Assembly (NCBI RefSeq): GCF_000153125.2
Contig: NZ_CM002299.1
Span: 1,673,075-1,737,074 of the forward strand
Direction: 5' to 3'
From: Congregibacter litoralis KT71
Lineage (GTDB): Bacteria; Pseudomonadota; Gammaproteobacteria; Pseudomonadales; Halieaceae
Length of the DNA stretch: 64,000 nt
In this document: in pieces, positions 8,413-16,543 of the stretch
How the letters are laid out: the number at the start of each line of letters is the position of its first letter
How positions within the stretch are numbered: position 1 is the stretch's first letter
The notes under the pieces: model-generated
Seen by the model: only the letters and a program-made list of their open reading frames with translations
What the model was told of the DNA's origin: nothing
Database searches by the model: none
Translations under genes and position numbers: made by a program

Positions 8413-8720
8413 TCATTTTTCGGCTTTAACGGTTGCGCCTGGAATTGACGCAAGGTAAAACCGGCATCGTTGATCAGGGTTTTGAGGGACGCTTCTGTCA
8501 TCGGCTCCGGGGTATCCGCCTGGAAGATCACCAGACCATCGTTCAGCTTGATCTCGACGCTGGTCTTATCGACGCCATCCAGCGCCTTGATCTTCTTCTC
8601 GATGCCGTAGGCGCAATAAGGGCAGGCCAGGCCGTCCACACGTAGCATATAGCGCAACTCTGCCGACCAGGCAGGGAATGCCAGGGCTAACAGCATCAGT
8701 ATCGATAACAGTCGTCGCAT
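8409..8720 (-). CDS. MerP-like periplasmic heavy-metal-binding protein
   Basis: A 103-residue protein with a signal peptide (about 1-18, ending AWSA) and a heavy-metal-associated fold. The metal motif is GLACPYCAYGIEKKI (CPYC) rather than the NCAMC of the MerP at 5754. The start was set at the ATG at 8720 because AGGAG lies eight bases upstream; a longer in-frame start would overlap the preceding gene. It is the second gene of the thiol-redox operon and feeds the MerT-like protein by analogy with MerP-MerT. Confidence 0.85.
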   Translation of the reverse strand: MRRLLSILMLLALAFPAWSAELRYMLRVDGLACPYCAYGIEKKIKALDGVDKTSVEIKLNDGLVIFQADTPEPMTEASLKTLINDAGFTLRQFQAQPLKPKNE

Positions 8721-8737
8721 GTTGTTTACTCCTATAA

Positions 8738-9553
8738 CTATAAGTGCCATTCCAGTTCAACCAGGGCGCGGTAATCGCCCTTTTCCTGATCTTTCGAAAG
8801 ATCATAAAACAACGGTAATTGCACACCGGCCTTGATGGCAAAGTTACGGTAGGTCCACATCAAACCCGGTGACAGAAACCATTGATTACCACCTAGTTGT
8901 TTTTCGGCACTGCCCGTGCCTTGTGAAACACGTTCGATCAATTCACCATTGAGTTCCAGCATCCATACCCAATCGGGCTCATGATATTCAGTGGGTGAAA
9001 AACGAATACCACCCACCAGATCCACCAGCCAAACGTTGGGTCGCTCTGCACCGGTTGTCGCGTCCGCATTGAAACGGTGACGTACCGAGGCCCAGCGGTA
9101 CCATTTTCGGCCTTCGTAGCCGTAGGTGAGTCCAACCAAATAATCATTGCCGTCTGGTTCGACGCCATGGAGACCTTCGCCATCATCCAATATTACCTTG
9201 CCAAGCACAGCCATGGACTCCTGAACCCCAAAGCTGTCGTGCCGCCAGAATCGGTACTTGGTGGATAAATTGGTGGAGCCCCGGTTATCGTCACCATCGC
9301 CACTACGTACATAGGGAATGCCAATACCGGCCACCCAATCTCCCGTGAGGCCGTATTTGAATTGCAACTCTGCTTCTGTCTCGGATTCGTCACCGGATTT
9401 TTCCCGATGTCCCCCAGCATGAATTTCTACACCGCCCTTAAAAAGGGTATGCGGCCCCAAGCCGAACACCGGGTCGTGGGCTGCGGCAGTTTCGGCTCCC
9501 AGAAACAGGATTGTGAGAACCGGGAGAAAGGCGTACTGAGCAATGTTTTTCAT
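8738..9553 (-). CDS. Outer-membrane beta-barrel-like protein of the thiol-redox operon
   Basis: A 271-residue exported protein with a signal peptide (about 1-25, ending TAAA) and mature start HDPVFGLGPHT. The rest alternates polar and hydrophobic residues in strand-like runs, for example ELQFKYGLTGDWVAGIGIPY and FAIKAGVQLPLFYD, as in small outer-membrane barrels. Two Gly/His-rich stretches near the N-terminus (GLGPHTLF, IHAGGH) could bind metal. It is the first gene of the operon, about 36 bases downstream of the predicted transcription start. No specific family could be assigned with confidence. Confidence 0.75.
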   Translation of the reverse strand: MKNIAQYAFLPVLTILFLGAETAAAHDPVFGLGPHTLFKGGVEIHAGGHREKSGDESETEAELQFKYGLTGDWVAGIGIPYVRSGDGDDNRGSTNLSTKYRFWRHDSFGVQESMAVLGKVILDDGEGLHGVEPDGNDYLVGLTYGYEGRKWYRWASVRHRFNADATTGAERPNVWLVDLVGGIRFSPTEYHEPDWVWMLELNGELIERVSQGTGSAEKQLGGNQWFLSPGLMWTYRNFAIKAGVQLPLFYDLSKDQEKGDYRALVELEWHL

Positions 9554-9595
9554 GATCGTCGCATATCATCTTGAACAATTGTTGTGAACTTTAAA

Positions 9596-9626
9596 AGCTT
9601 AATACTTGGAGTCAGCTCCAGGTCAA
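9596..9626 (-). promoter_or_regulatory. MerR-family-type promoter of the thiol-redox operon
   Basis: Read on the minus strand: -35 TTGACC (9626-9621), a 19-bp spacer containing the dyad CTGGAG-CTGA-CTCCAAG, and -10 TAAGCT (9601-9596). The long spacer with a central dyad is the hallmark of MerR-family activation. The CTGGAG/CTCCAAG arms differ from both the mer and the pbr operators in this window, which points to its own regulator, most simply the one encoded at 6647-7048. Confidence 0.78.
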
Positions 9627-9683
9627 GTGTTCAAACTAATTTCTTGATACGTATCATCACAAACTGTCAACAGCCACCCCACC

Positions 9684-9833
9684 AGCCTGCTGCACATGAT
9701 GTTCAGTAGCGGTACCGGCTCGGAAGTGATGAGTTGTATCACCGCACCGATGGTGGGCGGCATGTTGAGTGCTGTGTTGTTGACCCTGCTGGTCGTGTAC
9801 TACCTGTGGCGCGGGTATTCGTTGAAAGGTTGA
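9684..9833 (+). pseudogene. Remnant of a CusA/CzcA-type RND efflux pump (C-terminus only)
   Basis: A plus-strand frame ending in TGA at 9831-9833 encodes SLLHMMFSSGTGSEVM and then APMVGGMLSAVLLTLLVVYY, ending WRGYSLKG. This matches the extreme C-terminus of CusA/SilA-type heavy-metal RND pumps (GTGSEVM...APM.GGM..A.LL). The remaining ~1000 codons are missing and upstream bases are unrelated. It is a 3' deletion scar showing that a cus-type efflux operon once lay here, next to copAB/copRS. The remnant is about 49 codons long. Confidence 0.8.
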
Positions 9834-9923
9834 TATCAACCTGGTAGCTCAATGGAGGAGAAGGGCAGCCCTTGGCTGGCAGGGGTCGTGTCGCCACGGA
9901 AAGCCGACAAACTAGCCACACGC

Positions 9924-9954
9924 TTGACTCTATAGCTACCATAGGGATTACAAT
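9924..9954 (+). promoter_or_regulatory. PbrR-type promoter of pbrT
   Basis: A -35 TTGACT (9924-9929), a 19-bp spacer with the imperfect dyad CTATAG...CATAGGG, and -10 TACAAT (9949-9954). It closely resembles the second site at 12413-12443 and the known pbr operators. Just downstream (about 9960-9973) CTAAT-TATC-ATTAG forms a small palindrome reminiscent of half a Fur box; whether it is used is unknown. Confidence 0.82.
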
Positions 9955-9999
9955 TGAGACTAATTATCATTAGCAACAAGCCAAGTAGAGATCTCGTTA

Positions 10000-12009
10000 A
10001 TGCAGGCACACTGGATATACCGTTTTATAAGCCCGAAGCTATGTGTTCTGAATGTCTCAGTACTGCTGCTGGGCTTATCGTGTTTGCTTCCAGCGACCAG
10101 TCAGGCGGAGATGAGTGATGATAGCTCGGCTCAGATGCGTCAATTGGCACAGCTGGCCGAATACATTGCTGTGGATTACGCGGAAGCCGTCAGGAATGGG
10201 CAGGTGGTTAATGACGGTGAATATCAGGAAATGCTGGAGTTCTCCCAGCTCATTGTGACGAATATTTCTGAGATTCAGGATAAATCAGCCGACGCTGGCG
10301 ACCTGACAGATCAGGCAAAGGCTTTACAGGAAGCCATCCAGAACAAACAGGCTATTGAAACGATTCGGCAAATGAGCAGCAGCCTGCGGGGTACGTTGTT
10401 GGCACTGATGCCTCAGTCGTCCTTACCAGATCACCTGTTGCCCAAAGCGAGAGTCGAAGGGTTGTTTGAGAGCCAATGCGCTTCTTGCCATGGCGCAGCC
10501 GGTGGGGGCGATGGTGTGATGGCCGCACAGCTGGAGCCAGCTCCAACCGATTTCACCAGCAAAGAGCGAGCCTTGAATCGGTCTCTTCTGGGCCTGTACG
10601 ACGCTATATCCAATGGCATAGACGATACCGCAATGCCGGCATTTACCCAATTGACGGAAGAGCAACGCTGGTCGCTGGCGTTCCATGTCGGCGGATTGGC
10701 ATTTCAATCCGGCTCTGAGGATACAGGCGAGGCACCCAGTGTCACCTTGTCACAGATGGTAAACCACACGCCGGCGCAACTTGCTGCAGAACACCCGGAT
10801 ATGACGCAGAAGGGGATCGAACGGTTGCGCGCAAAGCCAGAACTGTTATTCCAGGAATCGACCAATCCTCTGAAAATCACCCGCGACCAACTGCTGCTAG
10901 CACAAGAGGCGCACCAGCGCGGCGATTATCAAACAGCACAAACATTGGCGGTCAGCGCTTATCTGGATGGCTTTGAATTGGTCGAAAACAGCCTGGATGC
11001 GCAGGATAAAGCACTCCGCCAGACGCTCGAGGCCGATATGATGGCGATAAGGCAATTATTGAAGCAGGCACAGCCCCCGGGCGAGGTGGAAAGCGCTGTG
11101 AGCCGGACGTTGGCAAGGTTAGATGATGCGGATCGATTGCTTTCGGAATCTACCTTGTCCAATGCGACCCTGTTCAGTGCCAGCTTGGTGATCCTGTTGC
11201 GGGAGGGGCTCGAAGCCCTGCTCGTGGTGATTGCCCTGGTTACTGTGCTGGTGCGAACCGGTCGGCGTGACGGACTTCGGTATGTACATTTGGGTTGGGT
11301 AACGGCATTGGTGGCCGGTGTTGCGACCTGGGCTGCCGCGCAGTCCCTGGTCAGTATCAGCGGTGCCAGTCGCGAAGTCATGGAAGGTGTTGCGGCCCTA
11401 TTGGCGGCGGTCGTGTTGCTCTATGTCGGCATCTGGATGCACAGTAAAACCCATGCTACCCAGTGGCAGGCCTATATCCAGCAGCACATCAACTCCCACC
11501 TGACTGCGGGTACCCTGTGGGGCCTTGCGCTGCTGGCATTTATTGCGGTTTATCGTGAAGTCTTTGAAACGGTCTTGTTTTATCAGGCGCTGCTGACCCA
11601 GGCTGCAGCCGCTCAATATTCATCCGTATTCAGCGGCTTTGTAGCCGGTACTTCTTTCTTGGCGGTATTGGCCTGGTTGCTGGTGCGTTATTCAGTGAAA
11701 TTACCCATTGCCAGATTCTTTTCCGTCACCACCTACCTGTTGCTGGCCCTGGCGTTTATCCTCATGGGTAAGGCGATGTCGGCACTTCAGGAAGCGGATT
11801 TTATCGGTATTACCCCATTGCCTGTCAGTTTTGAATTCGATTGGGTCGGCGTCAAATCCACCTGGCAGGGGATCCTGGCGCAATTGTCGGTACTGGTGGT
11901 TTTCCTGGTCTTTCTGGGGCTGGCGAGAAGGCAGCGGAAAAATGCTCCTGTTGCAGAACGTCTAGGAGAGTTTTTGGAACCGGGTGTCAGACACTCGAAA
12001 CCGGAGTAG
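10000..12009 (+). CDS. pbrT: PbrT-like lead/iron permease: cytochrome c domain fused to FTR1
   Basis: A 669-residue fusion of a periplasmic cytochrome c domain and an FTR1-type permease, the architecture of PbrT (Pb(II) uptake) and of FTR1-type iron importers. A signal segment (about 17-36) is followed by a helical region and a single haem site CASCH (160-164). The C-terminal half (about 390-640) has several membrane helices with the two FTR1 metal motifs REGLE (about 400-404) and REVFE (about 517-521). The PbrR-type promoter upstream and the convergent pbrR gene support lead rather than iron as the inducer. The 3' end overlaps pbrR by 23 bp, tail to tail. Confidence 0.88.
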   Translation: MQAHWIYRFISPKLCVLNVSVLLLGLSCLLPATSQAEMSDDSSAQMRQLAQLAEYIAVDYAEAVRNGQVVNDGEYQEMLEFSQLIVTNISEIQDKSADAGDLTDQAKALQEAIQNKQAIETIRQMSSSLRGTLLALMPQSSLPDHLLPKARVEGLFESQCASCHGAAGGGDGVMAAQLEPAPTDFTSKERALNRSLLGLYDAISNGIDDTAMPAFTQLTEEQRWSLAFHVGGLAFQSGSEDTGEAPSVTLSQMVNHTPAQLAAEHPDMTQKGIERLRAKPELLFQESTNPLKITRDQLLLAQEAHQRGDYQTAQTLAVSAYLDGFELVENSLDAQDKALRQTLEADMMAIRQLLKQAQPPGEVESAVSRTLARLDDADRLLSESTLSNATLFSASLVILLREGLEALLVVIALVTVLVRTGRRDGLRYVHLGWVTALVAGVATWAAAQSLVSISGASREVMEGVAALLAAVVLLYVGIWMHSKTHATQWQAYIQQHINSHLTAGTLWGLALLAFIAVYREVFETVLFYQALLTQAAAAQYSSVFSGFVAGTSFLAVLAWLLVRYSVKLPIARFFSVTTYLLLALAFILMGKAMSALQEADFIGITPLPVSFEFDWVGVKSTWQGILAQLSVLVVFLVFLGLARRQRKNAPVAERLGEFLEPGVRHSKPE

Positions 12010-12397
12010 CCGACAAATTCCGCAATATGCCGCACTGCTCCACTGTCCGACGGTTTGAGCAGCTGCGGCGCAGCATTCGCAGTTGCTCGTTCAGTTTAGT
12101 GAGTTCCTGAATACGCGCCTCCACCTGCTCGATATGCCTATCCATCATCCGATTCACGTCACCACATTGTGCGCCGGGGGAACGGCTTAATCCCAATAAT
12201 TGCCGGATCTCCGGCAAACTGAGATCCAGGCTGCGGCAGTGCTTGATAAACAATAATTGCTCAACGGCAACTTCATCGTACAGGCGAAAATTACCTTCAC
12301 TGCGTTCTGCGGAGGCAATCAATTGTTCCTTTTCATAATGCCGGATGGTTTGCACGGAGCAGCCAGTCACTTTCGACAGTTCGCCGATTTTTATCAT
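11987..12397 (-). CDS. pbrR: PbrR/CadR-type MerR-family regulator
   Basis: A 136-residue MerR-family regulator with an N-terminal HTH (MIKIGELSKVTGCSVQTIRHYEK). The metal-ligand pattern is that of PbrR/CadR: Cys78 (GAQCGD), Cys113 and Cys122 (RRSC...EQCGIL), plus Cys13. Two near-identical CTATAG-type operators flank its locus, at pbrT (9924) and at the CDF gene (12413), the second directly divergent from its own start. Lead or cadmium is the likely inducer; sequence alone does not separate the two. Confidence 0.9.
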   Translation of the reverse strand: MIKIGELSKVTGCSVQTIRHYEKEQLIASAERSEGNFRLYDEVAVEQLLFIKHCRSLDLSLPEIRQLLGLSRSPGAQCGDVNRMMDRHIEQVEARIQELTKLNEQLRMLRRSCSNRRTVEQCGILRNLSATPVSSV

Positions 12398-12412
12398 CTC
12401 TCAATATTCCGA

Positions 12413-12443
12413 TTGACTCTATAGTTGTTATAGAGTTTAAGCT
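12413..12443 (+). promoter_or_regulatory. PbrR-type promoter of the CDF transporter
   Basis: A -35 TTGACT (12413-12418), a 19-bp spacer containing CTATAG-TTGT-TATAGAG, and -10 TAAGCT (12438-12443). The dyad is more symmetrical than that at pbrT. It lies in the 75-bp gap between the divergent pbrR and CDF genes and could control both. Confidence 0.85.
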
Positions 12444-12472
12444 GCACTTCGTGAATAGTACAAGGGCTTTTT

Positions 12473-13372
12473 ATGACAAACACATGCCGCGACAATTGTC
12501 ATAGTGACGCGATGAAGAACACTCCCCAGACTGCCGAAGTGCACGATGCTTCTCATGGCGGCTTTGTCAGTGAGTATTATGTCCCCAAGATGGACTGCCC
12601 TTCAGAAGAAGGCATGATCCGTATGGCGTTGGACAGTGTGGAACCTAAAGTCGCATTGGAATTCGATACCCCCAAGAGAAAGGTGCGGGTCTTTCATGGG
12701 GACAACGCTGACGCCATTGAGGAGCGAATGCGCGCACTCGGCTTGGGTGCGACGTTGGAAAGCACAACGCCTGTCGCCAGAGATGACCTCGCCCGAGCAC
12801 AGGCGTCCGCAAAACAGGAGGCACAAACAGAAGCTCGCATTCTTAAGTGGCTACTTGCCATCAACGGGATGATGTTTGTCATCGAAATCACCGTCGGTTG
12901 GTGGGCGCAATCCACTGGCTTGATTGCGGATTCTTTGGACATGTTCGCTGATGCCGCCGTCTACGGCGTGGCACTGTATGCCGTAGGGCACAGTGTGCGG
13001 ATGAAGCTGCGCGCAGCCCATTTTTCCGGTTGGCTTCAGATCCTTCTCGCCGTCGGTGCTTTGGGTGAAGTGGTAAGGCGGCTATTGTTCGGAAGTGAGC
13101 CTATTTCCAGTCTGATGATGGGCTTCGGGCTCGTGGCCCTGGCGGCCAATGTGATCTGTCTGCTGTTGATTGCCAAAAGCCGTAATAGCGGCGCGCATAT
13201 GAAAGCCAGCTGGATTTTCTCCGCCAATGATGTGATCGCCAATCTAGGTGTCATCCTTGCCGGTGGATTGGTGGCCTGGACGGGCTCACGTTATCCAGAT
13301 TTGGTGATTGGCCTTATCATCGGTTTGATTGTGTTAAATGGTGCGCGCCGTATTTTGCAGCTAAAGTTCTGA
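12473..13372 (+). CDS. CDF cation exporter with N-terminal heavy-metal-binding domain
   Basis: A 299-residue cation diffusion facilitator. An HMA-like domain at about 34-103 carries the metal site YYVPKMDCPSEEGM. About six membrane segments follow, with the transport-site motif DSLDMFADAAVYG (Asp/Asp in TM2) and a second one, SANDVIANLGVIL, in TM5. The usual C-terminal cytoplasmic domain is absent, as in other short CDFs with an N-terminal HMA domain. Export of Pb, Cd or Zn is inferred from the PbrR operator. A methyltransferase gene starts 13 bp downstream. Confidence 0.86.
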   Translation: MTNTCRDNCHSDAMKNTPQTAEVHDASHGGFVSEYYVPKMDCPSEEGMIRMALDSVEPKVALEFDTPKRKVRVFHGDNADAIEERMRALGLGATLESTTPVARDDLARAQASAKQEAQTEARILKWLLAINGMMFVIEITVGWWAQSTGLIADSLDMFADAAVYGVALYAVGHSVRMKLRAAHFSGWLQILLAVGALGEVVRRLLFGSEPISSLMMGFGLVALAANVICLLLIAKSRNSGAHMKASWIFSANDVIANLGVILAGGLVAWTGSRYPDLVIGLIIGLIVLNGARRILQLKF

Positions 13373-13385
13373 TTGAGGAAATGCG

Positions 13386-14042
13386 ATGAAGAGTTCCCGG
13401 CCCACCTATATTCCTGCCTTGAAGTATCGTGCCCTAACCCGTTATTACGACTGGGTGGTTTCCTTGACTACACGAGAACAAATCTTTAAAACTGCGTTGG
13501 TCAACCAAGCTGCTCCGTTAGCAGGACAGCACTTACTCGATGTGGGCTGCGGCACGGGAACCCTGACTCAAATGTTTGCCGAAAGAGAACCGTCGCTGAC
13601 TATTACTGGTCTGGATGCAGACTCTGGAGCACTCGAACTAGCCAAAACCAAGTTTGCTTCAATGGATCAGCGTGTGAGTTTGTGGCAGGGTTTCGCACAA
13701 GATATGCCCTTCGAAACAGCGACTTTTGACGTTGCAGTGTCGAGCTTGTTTTTTCACCACTTGACACGACTGCAGAAGCTCGATGTCTTAAAACAAATCC
13801 ATAGGGTCCTTAAACCAGGTGGGAGATTACACATTGCTGATTGGGGAAAGCCTTCGTCATCGATTCAACGAATGCTATTTCTGCTGGTTCAGTGCCTTGA
13901 TGGTTTTGAAACGACACGAGACAATGTCAAGGGTGTGTTACCCATTTTGATAGAGGAAGCGGGCTTTGTTGTGGTTGATAGTAAAGATTGTGTAGCAACG
14001 CCTTTAGGTACTATCCAGTTCATTCAGGCGAAAGCACATTAA
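13386..14042 (+). CDS. Class I SAM-dependent methyltransferase after the CDF gene
   Basis: A 218-residue UbiE-like methyltransferase. Motif I is LLDVGCGTGTLTQ (about 50-62), the acidic motif II is ITGLDAD, and the post-motif LKPGGRLHIADWG is clear. The substrate is unknown. It starts 13 bp after the CDF transporter with a GAGG ribosome site, so it is part of the lead-type operon. A separate methyltransferase follows the second CDF gene on the other strand, and the two operons converge. A role in metal or metalloid modification is conceivable, but nothing in the sequence fixes the substrate. Confidence 0.82.
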   Translation: MKSSRPTYIPALKYRALTRYYDWVVSLTTREQIFKTALVNQAAPLAGQHLLDVGCGTGTLTQMFAEREPSLTITGLDADSGALELAKTKFASMDQRVSLWQGFAQDMPFETATFDVAVSSLFFHHLTRLQKLDVLKQIHRVLKPGGRLHIADWGKPSSSIQRMLFLLVQCLDGFETTRDNVKGVLPILIEEAGFVVVDSKDCVATPLGTIQFIQAKAH

Positions 14043-14071
14043 ACATGAATAAACGAATTCACAATCGCTTT

Positions 14072-14692
14072 TCAGACATGAGTAACTCTGCATAAGCAAT
14101 AGATGAACTTTTGCAGCGAGCCGAAAGGTGTTTGGTGGATTTCTTTCTTGTGTCCCAGAAGTTCGAAAGGTGAACCAAATTCAGCGCGCAGTGATCCGGC
14201 TGAGTAGCGTTGTACAGGTAAGCCGCTGCATTGTTCTGGACCATCCTCAGTAAAGGTCGCTACCAGTATATAACCGCCTGGTCGGACACTTTTCAGGACT
14301 GTCTCGATATAACGATGTCGCGCAGCTTCATCGGTAAGAAAATGGAACACAGCCCGGCCATGCCATAGATCAAACCGATGTTCGGGCAGTACTACTTGCG
14401 TAATGTCACCCTCAATCCATTGCACTCGGTGGGCTGCATCACTCAAGCGTTCTTTTGCCACTTGGAGTGCATATGCAGATAGGTCGAGTACCGAGACGTC
14501 GGAATAACCTTGCGCCAGCAAGTCATCGACCAGCGTGGATGCGCCGCCGCCCACGTCGATAATGTGAGCCGATCTATCCAATGACAGTCGCTGGATGATC
14601 TTCATAGATTGGACTGCTTGGGGTTGAAACCAGCTCACCGAATCTGCTGGCTTGTTGGCATAAACTTTTTCCCAGTGCTGTTTAGTGTCCAT
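14072..14692 (-). CDS. Class I SAM-dependent methyltransferase after dmeF
   Basis: A 206-residue methyltransferase unrelated in detail to the one at 13386. Motif I is IIDVGGGASTLVDDL (about 39-53), followed by SVLDLSAYALQVAKERL and WIEGDITQ. The sequence WHGRAVFHFLTDEAARHRY and a C-terminal SLQKFIYCLCR are typical of small methyltransferases found beside metal genes. It lies 21 bp downstream of dmeF in the same direction with a good ribosome site (CAGGAGAAA), so it is the second gene of the cobalt/nickel operon. The substrate is unknown. Confidence 0.8.
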   Translation of the reverse strand: MDTKQHWEKVYANKPADSVSWFQPQAVQSMKIIQRLSLDRSAHIIDVGGGASTLVDDLLAQGYSDVSVLDLSAYALQVAKERLSDAAHRVQWIEGDITQVVLPEHRFDLWHGRAVFHFLTDEAARHRYIETVLKSVRPGGYILVATFTEDGPEQCSGLPVQRYSAGSLRAEFGSPFELLGHKKEIHQTPFGSLQKFIYCLCRVTHV

Positions 14693-14713
14693 AAATTTCT
14701 CCAGGAGAAAATT

Positions 14714-15700
14714 TCAAAGAGAATATAAGGTCAAAGTGTTGAATCGTTCCTTCCATTCTCCTTTTAGACTTTTGGCGTCTCTGTTTACTTCAATTGTGAT
14801 ATGGGCCAATTCACCGATGTCTGATAAACACGCCTTAATGTGATCGGGAGTGAGTTTATCTTCGGCAGACACCGATAAAATGCAGGCGTAATGCTGTTTG
14901 CCTACGCGCCATAAATGGAGGTCAGTAATAGGCACTTCCGGTAATGTCGTGTCGATCCGCTGCTTCACGATATTGGCGATAGGCTTATTCATTTCGGCAT
15001 CTAACAGCACTTTTCCCGTCTCCCGAATGAGTCCGATTGCCCATATGGACACAAGAGCCGCGCCGGCAATTCCCATCACCGGATCAAGCCAGTTGGCACC
15101 CCAAAGTTTGCCACCGAATAACGCGATGATGGCGAGTAGCGAAGTCAAGGCATCGGTCAATACATGCAAATAGGCGGCACGCAAGTTCAGGTCATGATGA
15201 TGGTGGCCATGGTCTTGATGATCCTCTCCATGGCTGTGATGGTGATGACCGTCTTTTAGCAGCCAGGCGCAGATAAGGTTGACCCCGAGTCCCAATATCG
15301 CCACCAGAATCGCCTGATTGTATTGAATCGGCGTCGGTGCAATCAGCCGCTCTATCGATTGGTAAAACATGAGTCCGGCAATGCCCACCAGAAAAATGGC
15401 GCTGGTATAACCCCCCAGCACTTCAATCTTCCAGGTACCAAAAGCAAACCCTGGGTGTTGGGCGAATCGGCGGGCGGCGGCGTAGGCGGCAACGGACAGA
15501 CCCAGCGCCAGGGCATGAGAACTCATGTGCCAACCATCGGCCAGCAAAGCCATAGAGTTGAACAGCCATCCACTGGTGATTTCCGCCACCATCATGATGG
15601 CGGTTAACAAGACCGTCCAGCGCGTATTTCTCTCCGCTAGTGGATTGCCTTCATCAAAAACATGGTCGTGGTAGCGGTGGGGCAGTACGTCTGCTGTCAT
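14714..15700 (-). CDS. dmeF: DmeF-type CDF cobalt/nickel exporter
   Basis: A 328-residue cation diffusion facilitator of the DmeF class, which exports Co(II) and Ni(II). Six membrane helices are predicted, with the transport sites SMALLADGWHMSSHALALG (TM2) and LHVLTDALTSLLA (TM5). The cytoplasmic loop between them is very His-rich, with runs of four histidines (about 177-193). The C-terminal cytoplasmic domain (from about 235) is complete. It is divergent from an RcnR/DmeR repressor gene with a G-tract operator between them. Confidence 0.92.
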   Translation of the reverse strand: MTADVLPHRYHDHVFDEGNPLAERNTRWTVLLTAIMMVAEITSGWLFNSMALLADGWHMSSHALALGLSVAAYAAARRFAQHPGFAFGTWKIEVLGGYTSAIFLVGIAGLMFYQSIERLIAPTPIQYNQAILVAILGLGVNLICAWLLKDGHHHHSHGEDHQDHGHHHHDLNLRAAYLHVLTDALTSLLAIIALFGGKLWGANWLDPVMGIAGAALVSIWAIGLIRETGKVLLDAEMNKPIANIVKQRIDTTLPEVPITDLHLWRVGKQHYACILSVSAEDKLTPDHIKACLSDIGELAHITIEVNRDAKSLKGEWKERFNTLTLYSL

Positions 15701-15727
15701 GGCGTTGTGTCCGGGGTTATGTTTGCA

Positions 15728-15749
15728 TATACTATACCCCAGTATACTT
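15728..15749. promoter_or_regulatory. RcnR/DmeR-type operator between dmeF and dmeR
   Basis: On the minus strand the sequence reads GTATACTGGGGTATAGTA, that is TACT-GGGG-TATAGTA. This is the form of site bound by RcnR-class repressors (TACT, a G tract, AGTA). It occupies the short 67-bp spacer between the divergent dmeF and dmeR starts. Confidence 0.7.
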
Positions 15750-15767
15750 TACTGCTGGATCCTATCA

Positions 15768-16043
15768 ATGGCCCATACCATAAAACAGCGCGATAAATTG
15801 CTGACTCGAGTACGTAAAATCCGTGGACAAACCGAGGGATTGGAAAAGCTGCTTGCTAAGGACGGTGAGTGCAGCAGAATTTTGCAACAAATCGCCGCTA
15901 TTCGCGGAGCTATCAACGGCCTGATGGGGGAAGTGTTGGAGGGACATATTCGTGAACACTTGGGAGCGCACGATATTACGGCCGCAGAGCGCGACGCGGA
16001 TGTCGAACAGGTAGTAAGCGTGCTACGCTCTTACCTGAAATAA
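15768..16043 (+). CDS. dmeR: RcnR/DmeR-type Co/Ni-responsive repressor (CsoR family)
   Basis: A 91-residue all-helical repressor of the RcnR/CsoR family. The start at 15768 (MAHTIKQRDKLL) places the metal ligands exactly at the RcnR fingerprint positions: His3, Cys35, His60 and His64. This H-C-H-H set distinguishes Co/Ni sensors from the Cu(I) sensor CsoR and from FrmR. It is divergent from dmeF, which it should repress until cobalt or nickel binds. Longer in-frame extensions would run over the operator and are rejected. Confidence 0.93.
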   Translation: MAHTIKQRDKLLTRVRKIRGQTEGLEKLLAKDGECSRILQQIAAIRGAINGLMGEVLEGHIREHLGAHDITAAERDADVEQVVSVLRSYLK

Positions 16044-16380
16044 CAAGGTTTCCTTTATACACATGCCAGCGAAGAATCACTCAAGAATACACTTTGCAGC
16101 GCATATCATGTTAATGGTGGCGGTATTGCAATGCAGTCTGTGGCTCTCGACGCCGTCGGTGTGGCGCATGGCCCTGCCAATATCGACTAGCATCACGAAA
16201 CCTTATTAGTATTGGGAAAGATACTATAAAATAGTCAGTCTCAGCAGTTGACCTCTTCACCGGCTAATCGAGGGGAGGGGGTCTCCATAGATTGGTAGTT
16301 TTTTACCCGGTCTGCCTGATTCCTGACTCCGTTGAGTGGGGCTATCAGTAAAAAAATGAAATTATTTTTAAGAAATTTCT

Positions 16381-16477
16381 GAGCATGGTATTTTTCATGG
16401 TATTATCGATTCACAGTAAAATAAGCTATTGAAAATAAAAGATAAAAATGGCTTATTGATAATAGAGTGGGAGTGAC
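16381..16477. repeat. 97-bp dispersed direct repeat, copy 1
   Basis: Starts GAGCATGGTATTTTTCATGG and ends ATAGAGTGGGAGTGAC. It contains a tandem CATGGTATT pair and an inverted pair AATAAGC...GGCTTATT separated by about 22 bases. By hand alignment copy 1 and copy 3 (26905) agree at about 85 of 97 positions. The similarity extends loosely some 25 bp upstream through T-rich sequence. All three copies are in the same orientation. Confidence 0.9.
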
Positions 16478-16543
16478 CTGAACTTTTAACTCATTGATTT
16501 ATAACAATTAAATTAACCTAGTAAACAGTATATTCTGCATCAT

